NCBI GenBank assembly: GCA_015501055.1
Contig: JADNYV010000004.1
Span: 372,001 to 436,000 of the forward strand
Length of the DNA: 64,000 nucleotides
Direction of reading: 5' to 3'
Origin: Mucidula mucida
Taxonomy: Eukaryota; Basidiomycota; Agaricomycetes; Agaricales; Physalacriaceae
Positions 44,347-57,280 of the stretch are shown in pieces; the stretch's first letter is position 1; each line of letters starts with the position of its first letter. A program made the position numbers and the translations under genes. The notes beneath the pieces are model-generated. The model had not been told where the DNA came from. It saw nothing but the letters and a program-made list of their open reading frames with translations, and did no database searches.

Positions 44347-47300
44347 CTACCATGTAGTCGCACTGAAGCAAGGGAATTAGTCAGTTTCTTCAGAAACCTC
44401 AAAGAGAAGGAATACTTACCCAAACTTCTCTCCCTCGGCAAGCCTTATCATTGGAGTTCCCGCGTAATCCGCGCCGGCGAATGGCACTGTATTCCCCCAC
44501 CATTGCTCTAGCTTCTGCCCGATTGTGCCATTCTTAGGGTACTGCAGACTAGTCGTGGCACGTCAAGAACTGCACGATGAGACGATAAAGTGCTGCGAAC
44601 CAGAAGAATATGAAGATGCAGCTGATCGCCGTGCCAGCGTCAAGGGCTGCTGAGAGAACGTCTAGAAGCCGTCGAGTACATGACTAAAAGATGGCGAGAT
44701 GGCTCACAGTTGTACTTTGTCCACCAGGAGAAATACCGTCGCCGAATGAAGAACTGGAATAAGAGACCGACCGCTCTACATCCGTTCACCAATGTCAGAG
44801 TTACAGGTAAAACAGCTGACACGAGAGTACATACGCCCAAGGAACATAGTTGATCGTCGTTGCGGGCGGAATGTATTGTGTGCCATTGAATATCACTGGA
44901 CTGATCAACGCCATTCTGAATAAGGTCAAATAGCAACTCGAATCAAGCGACGCACAGGCTAGAAGGGTGTGAGTAAAGGAGAGGGACATCAAGGAATCGA
45001 AAACGTACTTGGCGTATCGTAGAACACTATTAGGGTACTTCTTGTTCAAAAGCCAATGGATGACGGGGGCGACTGCTCCGATGAGAAAGAAGTATACAAG
45101 GGCTAGACAACGATTGGCATTTTGGGTCGTGTCGCGAATACGTGTTAGTTACGCACGACTGATAAACGGCATTAAGCATGAGCGCTCCATATACGCTGCG
45201 AATGAAACGCACTAGTAAGTCTGTCCTTTAGAGAACTGAAGGCCCGGACCGATCACGCCTAGAGCAACGTAAGCAGGAGCAGTGGCTGAGCAAGTGCCAG
45301 TATCATACCCCACTACAATCAGTCAAGTCAATGTCCATGTCGTGACGGGAGAACCACTATCAACTCACAATAACGCTGGCAGTTGCGAACACGTCCGTCT
45401 CGGGACATGTGAATCCGTCGGGCTGATCTGGCGAACACATGTCGCTAACATTCCGACACGCCTTCAGTACTCACACGCGCTCGAACAGTAGACGCTCACG
45501 GAATATGATCAAACATCCACGCTTGCACCGCAAGCTGCACAGTGCCTGCAAGCATCGTCGCCACCACTTGCGCACAAAACATTGGCCGTGGCGGTATCTT
45601 CATGTAGTGTCCCAGCTTGAAGTCTGACGTGAATGTCAAAGCCTGCGACATGGTGATGTATCCATATGTTTTGAACATCATCATTGCGATAGGACGGCCA
45701 GGGAGAGCGTATCCGATGATCAGCTCTGTAATCACGCTGTGGAGGAGTAGTGATAAGATCAAGCGTTCGTAGACAATGGAGGGAAGGCGTACTTCAACCC
45801 GACTTGCTGATTCGTGATGGCTTGTATCATGCCCACAGGAATCACATAGAGGAACGCTACAAAGAGAGCATATGAGACCTTGAGCTGGAACCAACATAGA
45901 CTTCCTACCAATGGCTAACGCTACCACAAACGCCCATACCGGCATCTCTCTGATCAGGCCGGAGGGTGAGCATGCGGAAATGTCATGATAGAGAGATAGA
46001 CACACGTCGGCCAAACTTCGATTCCCACTACGCCCAAAGCGAACATTGACAGGAAGATTGTTAGATACCACCATTCCGGCACTACAGAGGACATGATGCA
46101 TTAGTCAAAACTGATAACATGTGGCAGATACCTTGAGGGTATTTAGACATTAAGCGTGCATGTATGTCCGGTTGCTCGTGCAAGGACCGTCGGAATTGGA
46201 TAGTGATTTGCTTCCGGAAGAAAAGGAGCGCATGCACGATAGTTGCCGTGATAGCAGCAAACGAGAGACTCCCAGTCTAAGTATCAGCCTTCGCGCCACA
46301 CACGAAATACACTTGTACGTACCCATATGAAATGGCGAAAGTTGTCCTGGGAGGATGAGTGAGAGCGTAGTCACGAATGAGAACAAAGCGTACGAGATAT
46401 AAAGAGGACTATAGACTTGATATGCCTCCCTGTCTATCGACTTGTCCTGCCTGAGAATCCGCGTGACGTTGTATGGTTTCATTTCATTGTCGTAGGATTC
46501 GTGCGAGAGAATGCTACAGATGCCCATAAGACCGTGAGGGATCTGCGAGAAGGATACACATACGGCATGTACTTCGCGTGAAAAGTATTCGTGAACTTGT
46601 TGTGATGAGAGAGCGTGAATATGGTGTCAGCAGGACAAATTGAAGTACCTACATAGAGAATAGGCGCCAAAATCCCTGAAGAGTCAATGCTTAGGCACAA
46701 CATCGCGTAGATGACTGACAATTCGAACTCACAGTAGAAAATGACGAATCCTCCAATGATGTTGACTTGTGCCCACCCTGTTCAAGCTCGTTTCAGCCTA
46801 CACCCAACGGATACTCAGGGACGACTAACATGGCGTTGCCAAAGGCGAGCCAATGTAGCTACATCAATCCCATGAGTTCAACTTCGATTATAGGCAATGA
46901 GGTTACGAACGCAATCTGATTCCAGTCCAACGTTATGACAGTCAGTCCCTACAACCGGATCAGAGTCATTCAAGAAACTTCGAAGAAGGACGTACTAAGC
47001 CGTGAACATAGCCAAAAAGCTGTGCAACAACTAAAGAACAGGTCAACTAAATCATTCGCGCCGAAAACAAAGCTGACGATGTACGTGGATCATCTGGCCA
47101 TATCCAAGTCACCCAAGAGAAGTAGGAAAGCGCCTGGACTGTAATCACTGAGAGTTTACCTTACTTCGAAGAGGTCAAGGCTTACAAAGGTAGGTAGGGA
47201 AGAAATCTGAGCGGGTATCAGAGGAAGGGGCGTGCCAAGGCGGAAGCAAAACTCACTCCAGGCAAATGCAGCTAACAAGGTGATCACAAAAAAGCGCTCT

Positions 47301-48410
47301 CGACTCATTCCCCCGAGCGTCCCAATGCCCGCGTACTGCTGTGAGTGTAACGTGTTGAAGACTGCGCAGTTGACAAGGTTAGCGGGCCATATCATCGAAG
47401 GCGGTGCGACCAAGAAACGTCTCGCGACTCCGCCAATGGAGAACCCGATGAGCTGCGTAGACATCACTATGAACCATTGATCTGTGATGCAGTCAGTCAA
47501 ATTTAAATCTACAGAGATGCCAGGTGGAAGGGTACCAACAGCTGAAGTTGTAGCGTTGATGATAATAGACTCTCTGTACAGCAATGATATCAGTGGCATA
47601 CGCCGAATCTGCACCGACCGAGGCCTTCAGTGAGTTGTATCAGAGACCGCAATGATGTGATCCCTCAGAGATACTGACCATGATCTAGAGAAATCTTAGC
47701 TAACCTCGCAAACCGGTTGTTGAAACAACTCACTGTAATCAAAACATGCTCCTTGACCGTGAATGGAGCTAGAGAAGGGCGAGCAGTTTGAGATGTCCGG
47801 CCGTTTCCGACTGATCAACAGAACGCACATGGATTCAACGAAATGCCAAAAATCTTCCAGCGTGGGGTAAATCGCGCAACCGCTCGACCGATTGGAAACG
47901 TCATCAGCTGCGCCACAATGCCCCCCACGAGCACCGATGGATACCGAAAGAGGAAGAACTGGTTGATTCCAGGGAGTATGATAGCCCAGATTAGCCCAAT
48001 CACCCAAACGCGCAACGTAGACGCAGGCATGTCAGGATCATCTGTGTTGGCAACAGCGGAGCGGACTTCGGGGTACGGACTCTCATCGTCAAAGTCGAAG
48101 TCGCGAGAGCGGTCAATGTTGGGGTCATCGAAGTATGAGTCGATAATGCTCTGGTCACATTTAGTGAGCTTGGAGAACGGGTTCGAGATACGCGACCTTA
48201 CGGAAGTGGTTTCCGCTGTAAATGAATTTGTTAATATTGTGCGTTGGGCGAAGATAGTAGATAATTACATTTCAGTGAGTCCGGTCTGGCACGCTCTTCA
48301 TCCTCTTTTTCGAGCGGCCGTTGCGCGTCGTGAATGTAACCGGAATAACGCACTGACTGGCGGCGATGATCGTCCAGTGCTACGGTCCACGCTTCCAAAC
48401 GGTCGTCCAT
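44347..48410 (-). CDS. Oligopeptide transporter (OPT family)
   Basis: OPT proteins import small peptides or glutathione with protons across the plasma membrane. The best start is the ATG at 48410 (MDDRLEAWTVALDDHRRQ), followed by a soluble N-terminus with acidic text (DDPNIDRSRDFDFDDESPYP) and VWVIGLIWAIILPGINQFF, FRYPSVLVGGIVAQL and the family motif NPSPFTVKEHVLIT (usual form NPGPF...KEH). Then come STQLIGFSIGGVARRFLV, PPSMIWPANLVNCAVFNTLH, RERFFVITLLAAFAW and, further on, GYALPGRPIAMMMFKTYGYI and FTSDFKLGHYMKIPPR. The last exon gives LAEGEKFGATTW and stops at 44347. More than fifteen small introns chop it, so several internal exons were placed only by resemblance. About 14-16 helices are expected. 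Confidence 0.85.
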
Positions 48411-49187
48411 TTTGAAGGGGAGCGGAAGGACCTGAGCAAGTTCAGAACCGTATCTTGAGAACGGAGGCACGCCTTATATCAAGGTCGTCGTGGAATGTTG
48501 ACCGGTCACTGTATGATAAGGGAAAACCACATTGCACATGTCGCCACCACTTCTCATCGAAAGGGGATGATTCAAGAGCCTGATGATGTCCCGCTCCGGA
48601 CGAACTAGCGCCAAAGATGCTGTTTGGAGAAAACGTGTTGCGCGATCCATGAGGTGCACTTGCTGACAGAAATGGTTGATGGAAGGAGACTACTATTCAG
48701 AATCATTTGGAATCACATGTGGAGTACATTGATGAATGTACCAAGAATGTACTTTCGGTGACTGGGGCACAGGCACTAGATGGAGTTCTAGATGGTGAAG
48801 GGGCTCCAGAGGCGGGAAACAAAGCCCCGGGGATATCTCATCCTGACATCGCTCGAAAGTAGCCTGTGAAAGCAGTAACGTCTAGTAACTTCAGGTATTG
48901 TGAAGACGCGCTTGATGGCAGGTGTTCTAGTTCTCACGAAGCTTGTAGAGCTGAGAAACACATACTGTCTGCAAAATGAATCTATAGATGACAAAAAAGG
49001 TCATTATCAAAGTAATCAGACGGAGTAACATAGAAAGAAATGAGAAGGGGTGAACATTGAATCTTGAACGTAGAAACAAAATATTGCGGGACAAGTCGGT
49101 ACGTGAATTGAAACAGTGAAATCGTAAAAATCATTAACTTTTTGACCTAGGACATTCCGTGCGACTGGAGCGTTGCGCTTCACATGA
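48411..49187. other. Intergenic region, no feature seen
   Basis: About 780 bases between the OPT start and the end of the repeat protein gene. A minus-strand open frame at 48474-48659 in the same orientation could be a 5' leader but shows no family features. Confidence 0.4.
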
Positions 49188-52100
49188 CTACGCACCACCT
49201 ACCCTTCTTCGCCTTGGCTTCGTCTTCGTCCTCTTCGTCAGAATCATCGCTGCTGATTTCTTCGCTGTCTGTGGTATAGGCGCTGGATCATCGGTAGAGG
49301 TTGGCTGCGTCTCGGTCTGAGATTTGGGCGGGATGAACACTCCCTGAGCGTTATCTGTCGATGTTCTTCCTTCGGCTTGTGGTCTCGCGAACCAACCACC
49401 TGGGAAGAACCTAGAGGACGTGGTCGATTCAAGACGTGCCCTCGATGTTGGAGCGTCATTGATCGTATCAAGAGATGTGGCAACGGAGTGCGCGTCGTCG
49501 TCGACAGGGAATGGTGCACTGGATGACGGAAGTGGTTCAAGTTTGTCATCACTTTCGACCTCCAAGGTGTGTGGTTTTGGAGAGGGAGTTCCTTGGCTGG
49601 TGACGGAGTAGGAAGGTGTCCAAAGAGAAGGTGAACTTGTTGGGACGGGTGACTGTATATAAACGGCGTTACTTATGCGCAGGGCAAGATGACAGAGCAC
49701 TTACGTGTTCTGGCGTAGAAGATTTCACATCTGCATGGTCCGCCACAATGATAGGTTCCAGCAAGTCGGGTTTCTCCACGAGGGGCGTACCAGGACCTTG
49801 CTGCAAGACAGAGTAAGAGGGAGTCCACGGTCGTTCAATTTCTTTCGTCGTCTCTTGACCGGCATTCAACAACTGAGGAAGAGTAAACCCAACGCACTAA
49901 AGTACAGGAACAAACAACATACCTGAGACTCGTTGATACCGGAGGTAGACGCGTGAATGGCTTTCGGGGCGAACGGTTCTATGAAGTCATTTCGCATGTC
50001 CTCTATGGCGTTAGGCTCTGCGAGTTCGACACTCCCGTTCTCAACCGCCGATTCCGAACTTGGTTCAGGCGTGCCAGGACCTTGCTGAGTAACAGAGTAG
50101 GAGGGTGTCCATGGCCGCTCAACTTGTGGCGCCTCCAAAAACTGTCCAGTATTCAATGAGAAGGTCTACCTAGTTCATACCTACTCACCTCAGGTTTATC
50201 AAGAGACGCCGGTGCATTGATGTCATCATTAGTAGACGTCTCTGTTGCCCCGATAGCGTTGAGTTCTTCCTCCATGGCGCCTACGGCTGGTATTTCTGAG
50301 GTAGCAGTAGACTCTTCAGGCTCAACAAGATCAGACGTATTCAGCTCAACCGACGGAGTTTCCTGGAGATAGCAAATCAATGACGTGTCGACAAAACGAA
50401 TGGAAGCCTTCAAATACGTTAATTTCTCCTTCAGCTCCATCAACGTAGGTCGGTTCGTCTGCATTTTGCGTCGCTGGGGGAGGATCTACAACGTGACTGT
50501 TCTCGATACGCTCTGGTTGCACAGTGTCATCCAATGTTTGTGGTAAAACGTCCTAGATGTAGACATGAGATGAGACAGGCAATATATGATGACGAGACAG
50601 TACTTTGATTTCCAAGTCAATTTCAGGTTGGGATACGTCCACCGACTCGTTTGCCTCCAAAGACTGCAAGGGTTGAGGTTGAGAGTCCTCGGTGGACTCT
50701 AACTGCGCCACGTCATTGGATGCCTCGAATGTTTCTACAGCCTAAACCCGAAATTAGTAAGGTGAAGATTTAGTCATGGAGTCATACCGCATTCACAATA
50801 TCCAGAGGAGCAATATCCTGCTGTGTAACGAAAACATCAGCCGTAAGGAGTGCTTCGCTATCTGCAAGGCGGGATACATCATCCACATTCTCAGTGATTT
50901 CGGAGCTTTCTAGTTCCGCGGTAGGCTGCATAGGACTGCCTTGAACAGACACCGAATACGACGGGGTCCATGGGGACTTCGGCCTTTCAACTTCCGAAAC
51001 AAGAGGCTGCTTTGAACGAGATTATTGTCAATCAAGAAGATGAAATTGTTTGCATGACCGACTCACGTCTGATAGGATGTCTCCAGACTCTTCACCAGGT
51101 GTAACAGAGACAACTGGAATATCTTTGAGGTCTTTCGCGTCATCGATCTCAGTGTCTGAAATATCCTCTTCAGCGGTCAAACCCGGTCCTTGACTCGTCA
51201 CGCTATATGAAGGCGTCCAAGGAGATGTGGGACGTTCAATTTGTGATGCAGGTGTAAGTAGAGCTTGCTCAGCCTCAGCCTGTGATATATGGGTAACGGA
51301 AAAAGAATGCACTGAACACACATACGGACGTGGGAGAATCCCCTGAAGTTTGGAAGCTCTCGTCCTGATCGAGAAAAAATCAGCGACGAAAGGCAACTAA
51401 ACTTCAAACGCACCGAGAGAACAACATCAACTTCGGTAATACTTGGCTTCGTAGGTATATCATCCTCAAGAATTCCGGCACCGCCCAGGGCTTCAGAAGG
51501 CGACTCAGCTAGGCAAAGCAACGTTCACATTTTCTTCAACAATGTCGGGAAGAACAAACTTACCCGGCGGTATTGAAGCCGTGGCGACATCCTCAGTTAC
51601 AGCATAGACCTCGTCAGTAGACTGTGCGGCATTATCTGCCAGCAACGTAGATGCTGCTTCTTCGACATCGGCAGAGTCCTCGGTGAGTGGTACAGTTTCA
51701 TCGTTGGTGGTTGGGAGGACGACAGCATCTTCCGAACTCGTGAGAGCCTGATCTTCTACAAAAACAATCAGACTAGCAGAAACTTCAGGCGGTACCATGG
51801 GCCTACCGAATGTTGTGGACGCTTGTTCTGTATCTTCTACAAGGGCATGACTCTGGCGTTCCGATAAAAGTTCCACTAAAAGCGAAAATCATTATTTGTG
51901 AATCTTTGATAGGCTTGAGAGTTGTACCTGGACCCGTCGAATCAACTAAGCCCAAGAGAAGTTAGACCACGTAGCCCCTGATAGAAAATGAATAGATACC
52001 TGTAGGAACAGAATGCTCAGAAGTATCCTCGATGACAGTCCCTTCATCTGCTGCCTCTAGGTTCGAGGTAGGAATTTGATCCGCTACCTCCGCCTCCCGT

Positions 52101-55100
52101 GCAGCTACCAAAGCAGGATCTTCCTGAAGGCTTGATTCCTGAACGTCGCTAATAACCTCAGGGGAAATGGTGTCGATAACTGAAGTATCGACGCCGGACT
52201 CGTTGATTGAGGGAGCTAATTCTTTAAAGATTTCAGGTGTGAGATCCTCGACTGGAGCAATATGTTCGTCAACAACTGCTGATTCGAAAATAGGCTCGGG
52301 ACCATCTACAATAGAGTCAGCATCCGAGAATTTATAATCAACGTTACGCACCGAAGACAGTCGATGGCTGCACGATGTCTAAAACTTCTTCATTACTCGG
52401 TTCAAGCTGATCTGAATCTGAAGATTAGTGAATCTTGAATCGATTTTCGACATGCATCTTCATACCTGGAACTTGTTCAAGGGCCAAGGCTTCAACTAAA
52501 TGATCGTACTGTCAGAATTAGACTGTCTACAACTCACAAAAAACAACGCACCCTGTGGAGACGCGTTCTCTGCAGTGACCAGGGATTCCGAGGCTGAACG
52601 TAAAGTCAACTTCGATCGTGGCATGAAGAAAGAGGTAGAATGGGTACTTTGAATGACCGGCAAAGCTGGAATTTCTTCAGCGTTGAGCTCAACTGCAAAC
52701 CTTGTCAAACCAACACCGAATCACACATATTCACAACGTACCATCGTTATCCTTAATTGGCAATGATATCTCCCCAGGCTCCGACTGAGCCGGAGTGTCC
52801 ACTGCAGCAATTGATGAGCATTCGCCGCAGGCCTTTTGAACAACGTACCCAAACTCTCGTCTATAGTGCTTTCCAAAGGAGTCTCTTCTACGAGAGGTTC
52901 AGGTACGCCGGAGACATTGTCCGTTAACTCTGCGTCCTCGACGACAAGAGGAGCTTCTGCAACATCTGAAGAAGTTTCTTCGAGGACTTGGGTTTGTTCA
53001 ACGCCAGCCTCTGCGTAGTTATCGAGCACTGTGAGGACTTCCTGATCCGGCAAGGTCGATTCGGCCAGGTTGTCCACTACGACGGGCGTGTCAGCTATAG
53101 ACATTAGTAGTAGCCCTAAAGTAAGTTAACGCAGACATACCCAAACTCTCGTCAGTAGTCGGCTCAACGTCATCTTCAACAGATTGAGGAGCGCTCTCGA
53201 CGACGGCTGCTCTTCGTTCTCGATGACAAATGGAGCTTCTACCGCAAGATCTACAGATTCGTTCTCGACGGCATTGGCTTCTACAGTGTCGACCTGCGGC
53301 TCGACTTCAGTGACTTCATGATCTATTAGCGTGGTCGATTCAGCAGGAGTTTCTGCTACATACGCTCAACGAGCGTTGAAAACAAGCAACTATCGAGAGA
53401 ACATACCTAAATCCTCTTCCAAAGCTACTCCGGGAGGAACGACTGCTTCAGAAGCGCTATCGGCGGCAGACAGATTATCCGTTGGCTCTGCTTCCTCCAT
53501 GACAAGCGGGAATTCATCGACGACTTCTGCCTGCGTAGAGTCGAGCTCCGGCCCATTTGCAGTGACCTCCTGATCCGCCGACTCAACTGGAATTCATACA
53601 ACTGTAAGCATGTATGATGGGCCTGGACAAGAACATACCCAAACTCTCTTCCGCAACCTCCACAGGAGGGGCCTCAGCTACAACAGATTCGGGTGCATTT
53701 TCGACGGAGACAAGTTCGTCTACTGGCTCCGCTTCCTGAACGACAGACAAAGCTTCTGGTACAACAACTTCAGAGTCATTGCCGACAGCTTGAGATCCCT
53801 CAGGGCCAGGCGTGGCCTCAGTTCCACTTTCCAAAAGAGACTCCTCCTCCCCAACTGAGTTCTGAAGGTCACGGGAAACTGCCATGTCATCTTCCGGGGT
53901 AACCTCAACGGCAGGTTCGTTATCCACTTTCTCTGGCTCTTGCAATGCGACTCCCTCGTCTGGAGAGCCCTGCGTACCGTCAACTTGGGGGGAGATAACG
54001 TCCTGGGAGCTGGCAAAATTCCCCTCTGATTCAACAAGCGAATCGTTCGTAGCATCTTCCATAGATTCAACGGGTTCGACTGCTGCCTGGGCGACGCGCA
54101 TTATCTCCTGAAGTTGGAGAAGCGGCTCTACTGAGGCTTCCGGCGATTCAACAACCGTAACAGGAACTTCAGCCTCTTCAACTGAGGAGTCGTGCGCCGA
54201 GAGCGAAATGCCTTCTTCAGGAACCGGGATAACTGCCTCGGTCGTAAGGGCATCCTGTTCCAAAATAGCCTGTTCGTGCTGGCGTCGAGTTCCTTTGGCA
54301 GTTCATGCACTTCCTCGAGGGAAACGAGCTCTTCATCCGGAGTAAGGTAGGGGTCCCGTCGTCCACCACAGCTGCAGGGGTAGTCTTTTCATCGACGTGC
54401 ACTGGGACAGGAATGTCTTTCACGAGAGCGTCAATGTGCTCCACGGTCACGTCCTCGGGGATAACAGAGGGCACGGCAGGAGCGAATGCCGACGGCAGCG
54501 ATTGGTCAATGGGTGAGGACGCCTGCACATCGAGACTGGCACTTGTAGGGTCGGCTGGGACAAGAGACTCGAGTTCAGTATCATCTGACAAAGGGGCTGT
54601 GCAAGTAGATCTGTTTCGGGAAGCGCAAGAGGCGCGACTATGGCAGGAGAAGCGACAGCGTCCGACTCTTTTGATGACACGTCAATCAGAACCTACAAGG
54701 CAAAAGTCAGTAGGGAAGAAAGCAAAACCACATTTCACGCACGTCTTGGGCTCCACATGTCGCTACTTCTTCGTTAGGCTGTATGTATGATTAGGTTTGT
54801 AGGGGGGTATGGAGACGAACAACGCGCCTCGTTGCCCAATGGAATATCCTTCGTTATGACCTCTTGGTCGGTCTATTACACGTCAGCAGATGGCTGAATG
54901 AGACTAGGAACCCTCGCCTACCTCGACTACATCGGGGCTCCCGACTTGGCCAAGAGGCGCTTCCACCTCAATGAGCTATGATTGAATCAATTGACACTTT
55001 GTTCGACCTTTAAAAGAGGATAACTAACCGGTTCTAGCTTTGCATTGTCGCTGTCGGCAGAGAGCGGAGGCGAGGCGTTGGAGACGAACTGAAAGGAAAG

Positions 55101-55345
55101 ACAAAATTTCCGTCAAACCACGGCACAACGCAAGGAAGACGGTATCGAAAGTCAAAAAGGATACCAATTTGGTCAACGCACCTTTTCTCCCGTAGGTGAC
55201 GCGACTCTGTCGTTATCCGTCGTCTCCAATTCTAGTCCCTTGCCCTCGATATCGACCATGCTGGCGTCAATGGTAGAGTCGTGTCCACCGAAGTCCAGGA
55301 CTTCGGAAAGCCCGCCCGCTTGGGGGCTACGAGAGTGGCAGCCAT
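49188..55345 (-). CDS. Giant acidic repe​at protein with WTPSYSV motifs
   Basis: The ATG at 55345 opens MAATLVAP; after a run of five G on the plus strand (C on this strand) the frame changes to AGGLSEVLDFGGHDST. More than twenty exons of 100-650 bases, each flanked by 45-60-nt introns, encode perhaps 1,700 residues rich in Glu, Val, Ala, Pro, Ser and Thr. It has no domain, signal peptide or membrane segment that I recognise. Exons near 52.8-53.7 kb are alike and end in (D/E)ESLG or EEDLG just at the donor. The C-terminal third has five copies of a block of roughly 20 residues with the core ERPWTPSYSVTQQGPGTP. The end is ambiguous between a basic (RRRRVGGA) and an acidic (DSDEEDEDEAKAKK) reading. 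It is probably disordered. Function is unknown. Several one-base frame changes are needed. Confidence 0.65.
49572..49631 (-). repeat. WTPSYSV block 1
   Basis: Encodes SLWTPSYSVTSQGTPSPKP on the minus strand. Most C-terminal copy of the repeat; lacks the ERP lead-in. Confidence 0.7.
49784..49842 (-). repeat. WTPSYSV block 2
   Basis: Encodes EIERPWTPSYSVLQQGPGTP. Very close to block 3 in both protein and DNA. Confidence 0.75.
50068..50126 (-). repeat. WTPSYSV block 3
   Basis: Encodes QVERPWTPSYSVTQQGPGTP. Differs from block 2 at few positions, which suggests a recent exon duplication. Confidence 0.75.
50933..50991 (-). repeat. WTPSYSV block 4
   Basis: Encodes VERPKSPWTPSYSVSVQGSP, with two residues inserted after ERP compared with blocks 2 and 3. 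Confidence 0.7.
51178..51242 (-). repeat. WTPSYSV block 5
   Basis: Encodes IERPTSPWTPSYSVTSQGPG. Shares the ERPxSP form with block 4. Confidence 0.7.
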
Positions 55346-55775
55346 GAGATGCTGGAGCTAACACTCGAATAGGTGCAAAATAGATAGGTAAATAGCAAGG
55401 AGGTTTCCTTGTATGATAATGATAGAGAATTTATACCGGTGGGCAGATTTATGCCCTACGGTTGCTGGTGGGAGTGAAGAAGTAAGCGGGGTGACAGGGC
55501 GGCTGAATGCTACAGGCTCGACCCAGTCTCGAAAAAGAGAAGTGCGCCTCGTGGCTAGCCACGTGGAAATCCAGGACTGAAATGGCAAGACCATCACGTG
55601 CTCGTGTCATCAAATCGACGCGAATCGCCATTCTGACGCCACAATTTCTAGGGTAGAGAACAGAATTACTACTATCGAAGCTTTAAAGGAGATATCCAAA
55701 GGTAAACGCGAGATTCAAGTCCGTAGTGTCCGTGCCCTGTGAGCTACCGAAATCCCCTATGTAATCTGATTACGG
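55346..55775. other. Intergenic region, no feature seen
   Basis: About 430 bases upstream of the repeat protein and downstream of the GPI protein. The open frames are uninformative. It should contain the promoter of the repeat protein gene. Confidence 0.4.
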
Positions 55776-56627
55776 TCAAAAGAGAGCTACAACAATGATG
55801 CCAGCAAAGCCGGCATAAGGAAGTGCGGTCACAGGGAGAGCAGCATTATCGGAGCTGGAGCTTGACGACGCAGAAGAGGTCGAGCTAGACTCTGAGTCAG
55901 CAGTGGAAGTTGTATCGCTGCTACTGTCCGAGTCACTGGAAAATTTTGATTCGTCAATTATTCGGCAATGGTTGATGAACATACGCAGTAGCCGTAGATG
56001 AAGAGTCAGTAGTACCATAGGAAGCGCTGACACCGGTGGAACTGCTCAAGCAGCTAACCAACACTTGATCAGTCAAGAAACAAGGAGTCACCATCACCAC
56101 AACTAACCTAGAGTCGGAACCTGATTGTATAGTCACAGCATCGGAGTACGCGATGGTACCTGTGCTGTCCTTTGCACGCAAAGTGCTAACAAAAAATGAG
56201 GTCACTACAGAGGATAGGATGTGGAGGCTTACATCGAAGTACCAGAAGTGATGTCAACAGTCCAAGTCAAAGACGTCGCAGAGGTAGTATCAAATGATTT
56301 GAGCTAGCAATGTGTTCAGCGTCAGGCAAATACAGAAGAAAGACGACTGACAGGATCTTCGTCAGTCGTACTTCCGGGCAGTATAGCAATATAGTAGGGA
56401 GCTGTGCCGTTGGACCACTCGAGAAGCTGAGGTTCTGTAAAAGATGTCAGAAAATCCCTTGAGTCTAGATGCCTGTGCACGGACGACACTCGGTAACACC
56501 AGATCTACAGGATGGTTCGTTAATGTCCACTGTTTTTCTCAGAAGGAACGACGTACGGCGTGTTGATGGTAAGTGCTTGAAGTCCAGGGAGCAGAAAGAG
56601 GGCGGTACTGAGGGCGAAAAGCTTCAT
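55776..56627 (-). CDS. GPI-anchored Ser/Thr-rich cell-wall protein (Kre9/Knh1-like)
   Basis: The ATG at 56627 opens a signal peptide (MKLFALSTALFLLPGLQA) with mature start LTINTP. The middle resembles the Ser-Thr-rich GPI-anchored membrane family related to Kre9/Knh1, which act in beta-1,6-glucan synthesis: SGVTECRP, EWSNGTAPYYIAILPGS, FDTTSATSLTWTVDI, LRAKDSTGTIAYSDAVTIQ, GSDSR. A serine/threonine stretch (heavy O-glycosylation likely) is followed by a GPI signal: SSSSSDNAALP and the hydrophobic tail YAGFAGIIVVALF. Introns are numerous and as short as usual; some middle exons were placed by resemblance. The product is probably about 210 residues and sits at the outer face of the plasma membrane or wall. 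Confidence 0.82.
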
Positions 56628-57280
56628 GGCGAAGAACGAAGTTGAACAAATCAGGAGGTTGATAAGTGACGACGAAAGTGAGGGAAGTATGGATGAAAGG
56701 CACTGCTGCCTGGGGCCTTTAAATACGGTCGAAGGGATACTGCGCGCAGCACCCTTCCGAATAACCCTCCGACGAAGCGCATACTCCCGCAGTCAGTCGA
56801 TCCCACTGGATTTGAATGAGACGTGAAATCATGATGCGACGCAAAGAAAGAAATGTTTGTCAGGTTTTCGACATGTAGCCATGGCCCTACGTGGAAGGAC
56901 GCCGGACGAGAAACAATGTTCGACCAAGAGCAGACGCCACATCCAGACTAAAATCGGAGGCCGATTGCATACCTGCTATGAGCATTTCCCATGACAACGA
57001 TAAATACAGACCATGAGTCCCCAGACAATTCACAGTCAAGGCTGATTGCGTCGCCGTTTCTGTGTGTTCTATCTGGATCAATTGCTCATCGAACTGCGAG
57101 TCGGTCACTGGGCCTGGACGTGAGCATGGCATTCTTCCAAGTTCCAATTATCCGCAGTGAGACTCTGGTCAACTTGCAGGGATTAGGATTCGGCGTTACG
57201 ATTGACATAGGTTGGCCTTGGGTATGTCATTTTTTCTTGACTACGCTCTTTCTCACTCTACCAATCATAGCACCGAAATC
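56628..57280. other. Divergent intergenic region with an uncertain open frame
   Basis: Holds the promoters of the GPI protein and PRMT5. A plus-strand frame at 56991-57230 (for example SLGLDVSMAFFQVP) runs into a plausible GTATGT donor near 57221 and a TAG acceptor near 57270. It could be an upstream exon of PRMT5, but the sequence is not like the usual PRMT5 N-terminus, so I left it out. Confidence 0.4.

Noticed and set aside
56991..57230. Upstream exon of PRMT5
   Set aside because: It has a plausible donor, but the protein text does not resemble PRMT5 N-termini, and the ATG at 57281 gives a normal start.
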